From Prostheceraeus crozeri (taxonomy: Eukaryota; Platyhelminthes; Polycladida; Euryleptidae), in NCBI GenBank assembly GCA_907163375.1, contig CAJQUW010004739.1, forward strand, positions 183,501 to 247,500: DNA of 64,000 bases, in the 5' to 3' direction. Each line of letters begins with the position of its first letter. Within the stretch, counting starts at the first letter, position 1. A program made the position numbers and the translations under genes. This document shows positions 32,051-43,041 of this stretch, in pieces. The notes beneath the pieces are model-generated. The model searched no databases, was not told the DNA's origin, and saw only the letters and a list, made by a program, of their open reading frames with translations.

Positions 32051-33069
32051 GCCAAATGTCATGCCAAGTAAGTTATTATGGCATGATTATTTCATAGAGC
32101 AGATAGTGTGCACATAGAGACAATGAATATTAGGACGAAAGCGTACCTTCTAATCACGTTCAGTGTTAATAATATCCAGTGCTGGGCGACAATTTTTTCG
32201 GAGACACTGAGTTGACTGACAGTGATACTAAATAATGACTTACATTTCCCTATTGCTACGATTATAATTTGTGCGTCATATATGACGTCTGCCCATGTTT
32301 ATAGCCCCAGGAATTTTCAAATTCTACATTTTGCTTCTTTTGCGATGCGAATAACCTCATTGCTTTCTTCACAATATAAATGGATCGATTGGGCATTATA
32401 GATAATTTACCTACGAATGAAATGCGATAATGCATCATGAGAACTAATTTTGTGTGCTCGAGTTCCTAAAATTATGTCAGGATGTTGAATTGAGTTTAAA
32501 ACAGATACTTCGATTTCCTTTTTAAAGAACATATTAAAGTCATAATGTACATGCATACACACAATCATGTGTTTCGATTGCGGTGTGATGGAAGGATGAT
32601 GATGGACGGAATGACTGATAATAATAACAGCGACGTTTCAAAATTCTCAATGGTTAGATCTGAAAAGCAAATCAAAATGAAATCAACACAAAATTGAAAG
32701 GAATGTTGAAGTAATTACCTATCAGACCCAAAAGCAGAGCGCCAAATTCATTTTGGAATCGAAAATTTTTGACATTTAGACATTCTTAAGAAAACATAAT
32801 TCAATTTTAAGTCCCAATTTTGAGAAAATCTGCTGCGAACTGCATCAGCGTCATTTCATATTGACTGCAAAGAAGTGGAATTTGGAAGATAAAGACGTGC
32901 AAAAAATTCACTTATAGAGTACCTATAAGTACCCTTAGTCCCTTATTGTAGTACTTAAAGATATATCGAAAAATATCTTTACAAAATACGTGCTTGTGCG
33001 AAAAATATTATCAGCTTTTCAAAATTTCATTCTTCAATAGATTGTCTGATTCAGGACAAGAAAGAGATA
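32051..33069. other. Intergenic, no gene recognised
   Basis: AT-rich; no motif-bearing frame or clear repeat. Confidence 0.45.
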
Positions 33070-33420
33070 AAAATTCAAATACGAACGGCCCACAGCTCTG
33101 GATGTCACCATCATCTCCCGTCCACAGGAAGCAACCATCGAACAGCCCTTCCTCTTTCAAGACACGCCCTCCAAGTCGCTGACCGCAAAATCAGGATCCA
33201 CGAACAGACTCTTCTCAACGTGGGAATTTCATTCATTTCCCTTCCAGTGGAGACAGTCGGGGGCTGGGATGACACTGCTTCGGTATTCTTTAAGTCTTTG
33301 GTCCTATTCGCTGCTCAGTGTCTTGGGAGAAACCCCTCCACCTCCTCCCGTCATTTCTTCAACTCCTTTCTACGAGTATAATTATACTGCAAGGAAATAC
33401 AGCCTAATGGCTTCGCCACT
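33070..33420 (+). pseudogene. Retroelement C-terminal (PD-(D/E)XK-like) fragment
   Basis: Across frame changes the plus strand reads TALDVTIISRPQEATIEQ, then ADRKIRIHEQTLLNVGIS, then FISLPVETVGGWDDTASVF and CLGRNPSTSSRHFFNSF. The order ALDVTVISPLQ, K-C-x-GI-F-PL-VET-GGW, then a C-terminal helix is what I recall from the ends of RT-bearing proteins common in marine invertebrates, where the D and E-x-K residues may form a restriction-like nuclease. This is recall, not a search. The fragment is broken and no RT was seen upstream. Confidence 0.5.
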
Positions 33421-35213
33421 TCCTATCCCGCCTTCGAATTTGGTTGGTCATCTCAGGCATATCTAATTTTTAACTCCTACAGATTTGCTTCCCATCTCAC
33501 TTCATGTGTCTGTCAATTAGGTAAAACTTGTTTAAAGAAAGAAACACACAATTGTCCCTAGCTTGATTTTTTGCATGTCTGCTTTTTTGAGTAGCACGAT
33601 TATGGATCTCAAAATCCATTAATCGACTAATCACTCTGGGCATCACAACGCTAACGTCTTACCTAAATAATTTGTTTTCAGATTTTCCTTCTGTCTAAGC
33701 ACCCTACTTATAGAGCCAAGCGCGGTAGCATCAGTCGGATATTGCGCTTCTAAGTTATTAATACCCTACATATCCTTACTGCACACACCCACTGCCAGAG
33801 ACCCACGTGTGCATCATGTACATGTAGATGCCCCAAATAACTAAAAAGGCATAATTGCATGTGTAATACCAGCTCCTTCCGTTATTGATTAATTCCGCGA
33901 AAAATAATTCGAATTTCCTTGATTCTAGATTCTGTGTTAAAATTTGACCAAACTTGTTTTTAAAAACGATATTTTAGGCGGAGTATCTTCCTGAGTTACC
34001 CAGCATAGCAACTTGAACAGACAATCGGTCAACAATTTAGAAACAATTATTTGACCCTAAATATCACTCGACTATAGATTTTACATTTGATCAATGCTCA
34101 TTATTATATGTTAGCAACAGAACATTTTTTCTTTAATATACATGTATATTTTATGATTTTATAATTATAACATATAATTTTATAATAGATAAATGGATCC
34201 ACCGATATCCTAACAATTATCCAGATTCGCGGTAGTTTCCATTATATCATTAATTAGCAAATTCGTCTGATTATCATTGGAACAAAAGCCAGGTATGAAT
34301 AATTACGCGGATTTTGCTGTAGCTATTCTGAAAAAAGGTTTTTGTTGTATTGGAATCGAAACCTTATGATCATAAAGCTGCTTAGAGATTAATATCCCAA
34401 TGCTCCTTCGATGTCATTGCAAATAGCTTTAGCAAATTTAGAAATGCGATTAGCACTGTGGCAGTTTTTACCATCTTTTACATGTAATAGCTTGTAATTC
34501 ACAAATAATCGCTGAATGTCACTTGCAATGTCACTTTTGCAATCTATTTTTGTGAACTGCTAATTAAAATTCTGATGTTCACCATTACTTTATTTGCTTA
34601 TATGTGAAAAATGTTAAGCAAATAATTTTCCAAATTAATACCTGCTTGAGCAAGATGTCTCTGCTCTCGTGAAAATTGAAGTTCGCAGTTTGTTCACAAT
34701 TAGAACCATTCGGATAATGGCAGAGTAGTTTGGTATTTCAAAATCTTCTTCTACAGTTTTATTATGCAAACCAAAGTAAACTTAGCTGACCTTAAATATT
34801 CGTACTTTTTTACTACGACGACAAATTGTGGAAATCAATCTTGTGACAGCAGTCATAATGTACTATTTACATGTACATTTGAAAAATGCATAACTTTGCC
34901 AACTCGAAGGCATAAAAAGTTTTGAAGCAGATTAAACACTGTTTCTTAGTCATGTTTTCAGAGATGTATAAACAAACGAACGATCGATCCTCTACGTTGT
35001 AACATGTACAGAAATGGAATAACGCAAATCTTCGTTGAAAGGTCATGATCTTTTTCTATTGCTGACTTCACTGTAGAATCCCCTACCAAAATTGCGACAA
35101 AACAGGCAATAAAACGATTTGTAATCTAAACAATCGAGTGAAAATGTACAAGCTTAATCGCTAATTGAAATGGAAAATGTCGAGGTGCAGTCTCATTCAG
35201 CTTACGTAGTTAG
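33421..35213. other. Intergenic, no gene recognised
   Basis: AT-rich, with scattered TACATGTA words; no motif-bearing frame. Confidence 0.45.
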
Positions 35214-36134
35214 CAGGGTTGGGGATCATTAAAAAGAAGGTTAGTTCCGTTAACTTTGTTCCGTTAATTGAAAAGTGTAGTTCTCTTAACAATAATCCGC
35301 TAATTTGGGAGTGAAGTAACGGAAGTTAAAGTTAAACCGTTAATTCGTTAAATTTTACGGTATCTTTAAAATCGTATTTTAGTTGACATTGTGTCTTCAC
35401 AGATAAATTTCCTGCTATTCTTAGTTTCTTCATTTTTCTTCGGCTAGGAACCCATATACCTCGTGTGAAAACTTATTAGCCTGTATCTTTGCTATCCATG
35501 CAGCTTTTCTCAAAAGAGACTTAAATCACTTTTAGACAGCTGTATTAAAAATCTGTAAAATCTGTAGAAAAAAAATTAACTGTAGTTATACAGAATGAAT
35601 AACGTAAGAGGATAGTTGAACGCGATTTGCGAGTTTGGTAGACAAAAGTTAATTCAGAAAACAGACTGTGTTAACTTGGTTAAAGATTGAAAAATCAATC
35701 AGGATTAAACAGTTTAACAGGATTAATGATATTTACACTTATTCCCGCGCATGAATAGCAAGCGTTCAATATTTCGGTCCGTAAGGTGTGACCTCTTATC
35801 TGTGAACACGCCGCTGGAGAATAGTCTTTCTACAGAGGCACTTGACAGTATGCCAGTATTGAATTTCTTGAAAAGTTGTCAGAGTGCACGATGTACGAAG
35901 GTGAAGCAAGTTAACTCAGCCTTCAAAAGTCTGCATGTATAGTTGACTTGACATCATGAGCTGAGCTCTCAGCCGAATATTTATTTAAAAAAGTTAACGG
36001 ATTAACGGACTTCCATGAGAGTAGACGGAAGTTAAACTAATCGTTAACCTTTTTTAGAAAGTTAAAAAGTTAAAAAAAGTTCACTTCCGTTAATTAACGG
36101 ATTAACGGAAGTCAACGGATTGTGCCCGACTATG
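35214..36134 (-). mobile_element. hAT element with 8-bp target duplication
   Basis: The element starts CAGGGTTGGGGATC and ends GATTGTGCCCGACTATG, whose reverse complement (CATAGTCGGGCACAATC) is a loose TIR partner. Flanks are GTAGTTAG (35206-35213) and GTAGTTTG (36135-36142), 7 of 8 identical. Both ends are full of GTTAACGGA/TTCCGTTAAC words, typical subterminal repeats bound by hAT transposases. A minus-strand hATC remnant sits inside. At 921 bp it is internally deleted. Confidence 0.88.
35740..35890 (-). pseudogene. hATC dimerisation domain remnant
   Basis: The minus-strand reading gives QLFKKFNTGILSSASVERLF, then SSGVFTDKRSHLTDRNIERL and LFMRG. This is the conserved hAT C-terminal motif (P-SSA-VERLFS, then KR--L---N-E-LLF). 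A stop lies just upstream of the Gln and the rest of the transposase is missing, so the copy is non-autonomous. Orientation shows the transposase was encoded on the minus strand. Confidence 0.85.
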
Positions 36135-36142
36135 GTAGTTTG

Positions 36143-38119
36143 GAATAATCTGAAACGCTTAGTCAATTAAATATAATATAATTTGGTTGTGAAATGTGAA
36201 ATTCTCCAATTGATGTTCAAAACCACATCAAGTGACGATTATTGATATGATATTCGCAGAGAATTAGATATTTTGTTTATTTGCTTCGGTTTGCTAGAAG
36301 TGTGATAAATACCAAATCGCCGGCACATAGAGGTACCTATTAAGTGGGTAAAAAGGAATTCTTAGTACCTTACAGAGATACGAAAAAAGTCGTGCGTCGC
36401 TTGCGGATTAATGTGAGTTCCAGCAAAATGCTTGGATTGCCAAAATTCCTTCAGATTCGAAGAATTCAAATCATTGCACACAAGTTTTCTCCATAATGTT
36501 TTCTCCCTTCCGATCATCATTAAAAAAGTAGCAGGCGTGCGAAAATTAGTTCACTTGATGATTTCACTATCGTCTTCTCAACATTCCTTGCTGCATTGTG
36601 CATGCACTGAATCGAATGTTAGATGGACGATGTATGTTTTGATGTGTGCGAAGTGATATCACAGCACGCACGCACGCATCTCTCACTGGCTCTGGTGTCC
36701 TCTGCTGACAGCTTATTGTTTGCCATTTCCAATAGCAAGCGATATACGAATTATTGATTCGAGAAGGAGCAAGTTATCTAATTCTGTGATGTGACATTTC
36801 GATATTAAGGTTGCCATATAACCCTTCTTATCTAGGAAACCTAAGACACGCGCAGATGAACCTAATTCTGTGAATATACATATAGGCTAATGGCTCCTTA
36901 AATTCTGATGTTGACTAACATTGCACGTTATATTTCATTTTTCGAACATTTCTTTTTTCCTTTATCTGTAAATTTTGATGAGAAATTGCTTCTGCTTATC
37001 TCTTTCAATCACCAGTGTCAGCCTATGCAGCCAAAACCCACTTAGCAAGGAGCATGCGTTTAATCGAGATAGTAATTACGTCTAACAAGTTAGCAGCTGT
37101 TGAATGTGATATTCTTTGTTATGTTATCAAACGCGAGCTCCTGCTACTCATCGTCAAGCCCATTTTGCCGAAATCCACTTATCAGAGAGTCTCGCACACG
37201 GAAAACTGTTCGAAAACCGTATCTGTCACTTAATATGTCACCCCAGAAATCAGTTTGCTTGAAGGAATAGCCTCTTGGTGAGAGATAAAAAACGAAGTAC
37301 ATGTACATCCACCATCGGTCAAGTTTCCGTCCAACATAATGGCTTGGTGCGCTGTCAGAGGAGACGGTTCCCGAGTTATTATAAGATGAAATTGGAATAT
37401 CCATTCCCAAAGACTATAAACCGCCATCACTTAGGTAGTTTTAATGAGATAAAAGGGTGACGCAATTTTGTTGTCAATGTCCATGACTGCTCTAGTCCTC
37501 TATTATTACAGAGTATTGGATTTCTAGAGTCACATTGATTTGGCCTCAGTACAGTTCAATGGAAGCACACATTCTGTCAAGGTTCATACAACTTGTTTGT
37601 CTTCTTATATAAAAGTATTGAACGGCAGTATGCCGGTGTTACACTGTACATTTTCCTACCATTTCTTTTACCGGCCGGAAATTGCAATGTTGCTTACAAG
37701 GCTTGGTATCCTGATTTTACATTGCCGATTTTCTCTTTTACCCCCTAACCAGTCAACGATGACTATCTCGTGTTTATTTTTTTGCCCCCTCAATAATCAT
37801 TTTCCTATTTCAGACAATATTAACATGTGATGAGAGGCTAACAATACGAAATTTCCATTAAAAGTTAACGGATACTTTTCTTCACATGACACCCATCCTC
37901 AATATTGATTCCAGTGTCTAATTGAAATGCTCCACTTAAAAGGGTAGAATAGAGAGTATCGATATTCGTGACTCATTCATCAATGCAAATTATTATCAAA
38001 AAATAATATATTTTGACTCACCTGAAAATCAAAAGCGAAGTTTGATACTGCCGATTGATTTCGGCCGCTATAGTGGATTTTGAAGGGCAACTGATTTATT
38101 CAAGAAAATTTACATAGAA
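36143..38119. other. Intergenic with one dispersed repeat
   Basis: Contains the repeat at 36370-36560 and a short (CACG)n tract near 36667-36680. Overlapping frames at 37015-37460 on both strands are unrecognised and contradict each other. No host exon could be supported. Confidence 0.45.
36370..36560 (+). repeat. Dispersed repeat, inverted partner at 26810-26995
   Basis: See partner. About 190 bp can be aligned by eye with short gaps. The best block, ATTCCTTCAGATTCGAAGAATTCA, is nearly intact in both. Confidence 0.78.
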
Positions 38120-38410
38120 TACTTCAAATATGAAAATGATGCAAATGATACACAGGCATCAATAAGCATTTAGATATGGGTGGATGAGCAGAATTAAATG
38201 GGACATAATTCATTGTGTCTGTCTGCTTAAGATAAATGCCAGTGCTAATGTTTCCATTCATTTTATTAACATGTATCAATTCGTCAAGAAAATGTAATGA
38301 TTCGTTGTCAACATCTGTTGTAAATTTCATCGCTGGATGTAAATTGTTGACAATATAATGAAACGACTCAATACTCCCACAATAACTTTCCCAAATAATC
38401 CAGCAGTTAC
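38120..38410 (-). pseudogene. Third Penelope-like RT fragment
   Basis: The minus strand reads WIIWESYCGSIESFHYIVNN, LHPAMKFTTDVDNESLHFLD and GISTGIYLKQTDTMNYVPFN, then SAHP. These are the PLE segments just after the catalytic YLDD: the NLHP-MKFT block, the LPFLD block and the K-TDT-NYLPFNS-HP block. Only the RT C-terminal part remains. It differs from both other PLEs, so it is an independent old insertion. Confidence 0.8.
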
Positions 38411-39802
38411 CTTTTCCAGTTACTTACTATGTATTCACTTGTGTTGCGATTTGCCTTTTACCCTTTTATCTTTTTTAATGACTGAAAATAGACAATTAGA
38501 AATCTGCGACAATAAATGACTCCATCGGTTAAAGAAAACCACAACATCATCAGCATATTCTATTTCCGTCTAGCTCGAGTGCTATGTCACATGAATGACA
38601 GTGATTTTAGGTCATGGAACATACAAAATCGGTGGTTATTTGTGGGAAGGTATCGTTTGTTGATTAGCTACTGTGAAAATGTCAGAAGAATCATAGAGTA
38701 AGTATAAATAGGTAGAGTGTCGACTCAAGCAAGCATCTGTATACAGTGAAAATTTTTATATCAAGAAATTCAGTTTTTGCGGAGATTGCGTTCTGTTGTC
38801 CAAAAAATTATTTGAGCAGTTTTTAAAAAGATAATATTTTTCAAATTACACCTGTATTTATATACTACCGAAATGATGTCCCCTTTATAAGTAGTGTGAA
38901 ACAAGTTGGATATCAAAGGAATGAATATGTGCTAACAAACGTCATAATTAGACGGAAATTAAGCTGATAATAAGGAAATTTCATGAGCTGCATTATAATG
39001 CAAGTTCCTGGAGGTTTTCATGGAAAAGTTGAGATCTTTTTGAAAGCTTCTTGGGTGAGATGTCATGTATTTAATTCAATTTTCAGCGGCATGATTTTAT
39101 GATTCACAAGGCGTCTTTTCTTGAATCTGAATAGTGCTGAATAGCAATGTTGATCCATTTACACCTTTTAAAGATCATTTTATTTATAATGATGCTCTTG
39201 CTCTTTCAGTGGCAGGTAGTTTGTGATATGATCACGCTTAAGAAAATAATCTGATTATAGTAAGGCATGAGCTTTAAAGCGAAGGCCGAGATCACTTTTT
39301 GAAATAGAATATGACAACAAAAACTAATAAACCATGCACTAATTGAAAGATCTGATTAAGGTGGTTAATAAAACGATGATTATCAGCTGCTCTGACATTA
39401 TATCAATGTATTAAATGAGGTCAAAGGTCAAATAAGTTCAACTTTTTCAAATATCAGTAAAATGGCATATTTTAGCATTTAGTTTCTGCTCGTGAAGAAA
39501 CAGCCCCATTCGATGACTTTTATCGAGACACTGAGGCTAAAAGCAATATGATTCTGAAAATTTTCAATAATTGCTGATCAGATGCAGGAATAAAAAGTAC
39601 AAAAATAATAAAAAATCATATTTGAAATTTGAATTTCAAACATGCATACATAATAAGCAGAGAATTTCAAATTCAATGATTTTGTATTTGTGAATATCTC
39701 TATATTAATAATTGATTGTGGCATACGGGAGGTAATTGGTCATAGTAGCTTTGTAGTGAAAAGTCTCCTACTGTTTTTATCCACTTGTAATTTTAATAAA
39801 AT
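38411..39802. other. Intergenic, one repeat
   Basis: AT-rich. A segment at 38751-38830 has a relative at 59426-59505. No coding sequence recognised. Confidence 0.45.
38751..38830 (+). repeat. Dispersed repeat, partner at 59426-59505
   Basis: Both copies share GTGAANATTTTTAT and TTCAGTTTTT-CG-AGATT-CGTTCT in the same order and spacing. It is a short, divergent, direct pair of unknown class. Confidence 0.55.
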
Positions 39803-39937
39803 TTGAAGGTAAAACTATTTACAAAGGCAGACGTTTCGTGAGTCTGTCACAGCCTCAGTGCCAGTAAAATCAGAATGTGACATTAGGTTGTGACAGACTC
39901 ACGAAACGTCTGCCTTTGTAAATAGTTTTACCTTCAA
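39803..39937. repeat. 48-bp perfect palindrome with 39-bp loop
   Basis: The arms 39803-39850 and 39890-39937 are exact reverse complements. Each arm, read outward, carries GTGACAGACTCACGAAACGTC. A weaker pair, CCTACTGTT (39766-) and AACAGTAGG (39945-), extends the symmetry. It is probably the core of a hairpin element or two inverted copies of a terminal repeat. Confidence 0.93.
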
Positions 39938-40274
39938 ACTCTATAACAGTAGGAAGAATCCTTTATGTAATCTCAACTCATTTCATCAAGAATTAATGCC
40001 GCAATATAAATTAACAGTGGACATATGCCGAAATCAGCCAAAATATTCCAAACATTCAAATTTTAAAATAGCTCTAACGCCAACAGTATTGTGCCAAATT
40101 TTCCTATCCTTCTGTCAAACGTTGCACAATACGTAGAAGGTAAGCTACTAGAAATTTGGTGTCCACAGCTTTATTGGTTTAAAAGATATTCAAAACATTC
40201 GCCAAGGGGGGGGCGAAAAACTCCCCCCAGTTGAGCGAGGGCTAATAGAATGCTGCACCCTGCAGTGTAGGCTA

Positions 40275-40635
40275 TATCGCGTACCGACTTTCCGCTAAGT
40301 GGACTTTCCGATGATGCTCTTTCCGTAAAGTGGAACGCAAACAGCTGGTTTCGCCAAGTGGTCTCACCAGCAAGGTTTCTTTCATGTTAAGTGGACCTGC
40401 CTGCAAGTGTTCTTCCACTAGTTGGTATTTTCGGCAGGTGTTCTTTCCGTTGAGAGTGTTCTGCTAAGTGGTATAACCGGCAAGTTCTCTTTCCATTAAG
40501 TGGTCTTATCGACAAGTGTTCATTCTTCTAAGTGAGCCTTTCGGCAAGTGTTGCTCCGCCAGGTGGGCTTCTCAGTAACTACTTTCTCGGCGAAGTGTAC
40601 TTGCCGGCAAATGTTGTTTCCGCTAATGGTCGTAT
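40275..40635. repeat. Degenerate minisatellite, about 32-bp unit
   Basis: The tract repeats two half-units, CTTTCCGCTAAGTGG and CGGCAAGTGTTCTTTCC, about eleven times with many substitutions. GGCAAGTG and TAAGTGG recur throughout. No frame is kept open, so it is most likely noncoding satellite-like DNA. Confidence 0.8.
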
Positions 40636-41708
40636 TACTTTTATACTCTTGCTTTAAATACTTAATACCGGTAAGCTTATCACTCATGCATTTCATGTAT
40701 GTTATACGGAAATTAAATGATATCTAATGATGCTTGACGACATAGGCCTTAACAGTCGGCTATAGAGAGTCCGGCCGCAGAAAACCTGGTCAGTTTGAAC
40801 TCTGGTGGAGACATTCGAATCAACGCCTACAGGAAGATAGAATCGTCACTTTCGAATAGTAGCCACCCGCAAGTCCAGCCGCAGCCAGGAACAGCAGTTT
40901 TTCGACCCGGACACCAGTCGAAGAAATGGGATGTTATTATTACATGACTATCACAGAAATCAAGATATATTCACCACAATTCAGAGAATGATGAATCATC
41001 AGGCTATCAAATTAAGATTGGTTTCATAATCCTTTTCCATAACCGTGAGATGAACTGTTACATTAGAAATATATTGTAGTTTCAGAATAACCGAAAACGC
41101 TTATTTCTTCGGGGTATTTGCGAATACGCGTATTTGCTGCATGATGCCGGAAATCCGGCATGAGGCAATATGTTCTATTTTTGATAGAATTTCCCCTTGG
41201 ACGGAAGCATGAATGCTTCAGGGCACTAACTCACACAGGAATATCCCCGGGCATTCTATCTCGGCTGACTGCACTGAACTAAATTGTCTTCTTTGTTACA
41301 AAATGCCATTCTCGTCTCTCTATTTATGATTCTAAAGAAAATACAATATCATATAATGCCTTCGAATAGATGGAAAATCAAGTAAGACGTTGATTTGCAC
41401 ACTGCATCGACAATAGTTGCGGTAGCATCGTTTTCCATCTTCCTTTTCAATAGCTTCTTGCAGTTGATTTGAAAAATAGGGAAGTGCCACAATTGAGATT
41501 AAGTTATATTTTCCACGAGATCTTTCGTCCAGTTTTTATAATAGTGGGTACATTGGAAAATGATCAAAAACATTTTGTACGCACTGCTATTGACTGCTAA
41601 CACGAGTCATGGAAGAAATAACAAAACAACAACGTGACACAATGTGGACATGACTTGACGATTTTTTCAACAATGCAACATTCTTTTCTGTATGCTGGTT
41701 TTATGGTA
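40636..41708. other. Intergenic, no gene recognised
   Basis: Contains small hairpins such as GATGCCGGAAATCCGGCATG near 41142-41161. No motif-bearing frame. Confidence 0.45.
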
Positions 41709-43041
41709 CAGATTGTTTCATAAAAAATGGATCACCCTGAAACATCGCCTTAACTTCAACTTTGTCTAACTCCGCCAAACTTGAACGAATTTCTCTGAAA
41801 TTTGGAAGATATGTCAGTTGTGCTTACTAATATCATTGTTGAAAATTTCAAGCATGAATATTGAGTTGTTTTCCTGTTATAGATAAAAAAGTAGTAGATA
41901 ATTTGATCTTCATTTAGCAATGTTACACAAAATCATACCTCACTCTTATAAAATTACATTTGCTTCCTTTGTTATGTAATATGTTGTTCTACAAGCCAAA
42001 AGCTATCAAGCAAAGCAAAAATAAAGAAAATCGGTCAATCAGAGCCAGTATAGCACTATTATTCATCAACAATAATGTAACTGCTACATGTGATTAACTG
42101 GACTTCATGTTCCATAGCTTCCTGACTTCGTTGCGGTGGTGTTGGCAGCACTCGTGATTGCTTTCAGCTAGAAATCTATCTCTTACCGGTTGAAAACAAT
42201 ACAAAGCACAAATGAACAATAACGAGATCGCATTCACAAAAGGCAAAGTGTCAGGGTTTTCTTTGCGAGCTACAAGCAAGCGACTAAATGTCCCTTACAC
42301 AAATGTGCATCGATGGCATAATGATGATTTTCGACTCTGTCGTAAAGAGGGCTCTGGCCGTCCACGCAAAACATCCAAACGTATAGACCGCCTAATTTTG
42401 AGATTTGTTAAAGTTGATCCAAGTCTCTCGTTAACTGAGATGGCTGCACTATACTCGTCTATTTCTAAGTCCACTATTCGTAGAAGACTTCACATACAGC
42501 AAGGAACCATGAATTCTGAACACTATGTGAATGTTTTACGAATGAACATTGGCCAAATGACAGATCAACTTGGTGATCCATCGACTTGGTTATTTATGGA
42601 TGATAATGCTACGTGTCACAGGAGTAGTAGAGTCAACTTATGCAAGTCTCAATTAGGGCTTAGGACATTATATTGGCCAGCTCGTTCTCCTGATCTGAAT
42701 CCCATAGAAAATGTATGGAGTATTCTAAAACGTAACGTTCGTCGTTCACTGCTACCTACAGATGGCGTATCACAAACTTACGTCACTGTTAAAAAGAGAG
42801 TGGAGAAAGTTAGATCAGTCAAAAATCAACGATATCATCGAATCAATGCCTAGACGAATTGGTAATGTCATTGACAATAAGGGTAGGGCCACAAAATATT
42901 ACTGTATCATAGCTTATCAAATTATATAAGGACATTTAAATATATTAGGAACATGAAATAACATGAAAAATGCTTTCTGTATCATACTTATGTTTTATTT
43001 AGTCAAATTTTAGGATGATCCACTTTTTATGAAACGGACTG
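41709..43041 (+). mobile_element. Tc1 element with TIRs and internally deleted transposase
   Basis: The ends are CAGATTGTTTCATAAAAAAT at the left and the reverse complement CAGTCCGTTTCATAAAAAGT at the right, both flanked by TA. Similarity continues to GGATCACCCT/GGATCATCCT. Length 1333 bp. A plus-strand transposase remnant is at 42212-42853. The TIR mismatches suggest moderate age. Confidence 0.9.
42212..42853 (+). pseudogene. Tc1 transposase with in-frame central deletion
   Basis: This 213-codon frame has a paired-like HTH region (about 1-95) with the GRPRKTSKR linker (codons 49-57) and ISKSTIRRRLH. The frame then jumps directly to GTMNSEHYVNVL (codons 98-109), which in full-length Tc1 proteins follows the first catalytic Asp. 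About 115 residues, with that Asp, are therefore missing, but the frame stays open. The other two catalytic residues are present: D131 in MDDNATCH and E166 in SPDLNPIENVW, a 34-residue spacing (DD34E). Near codon 200 the C-terminus shifts frame; the expected SMPRRIGNVI end lies in another frame just beyond. Not catalytic; it keeps DNA-binding potential. Confidence 0.87.

Noticed and set aside
37015-37460. Minus frame with WWMYMYFVFYL and a competing plus frame after an acceptor-like CACCAG
   Set aside because: Neither resembles a known domain and they overlap; no splice partner was found for either.
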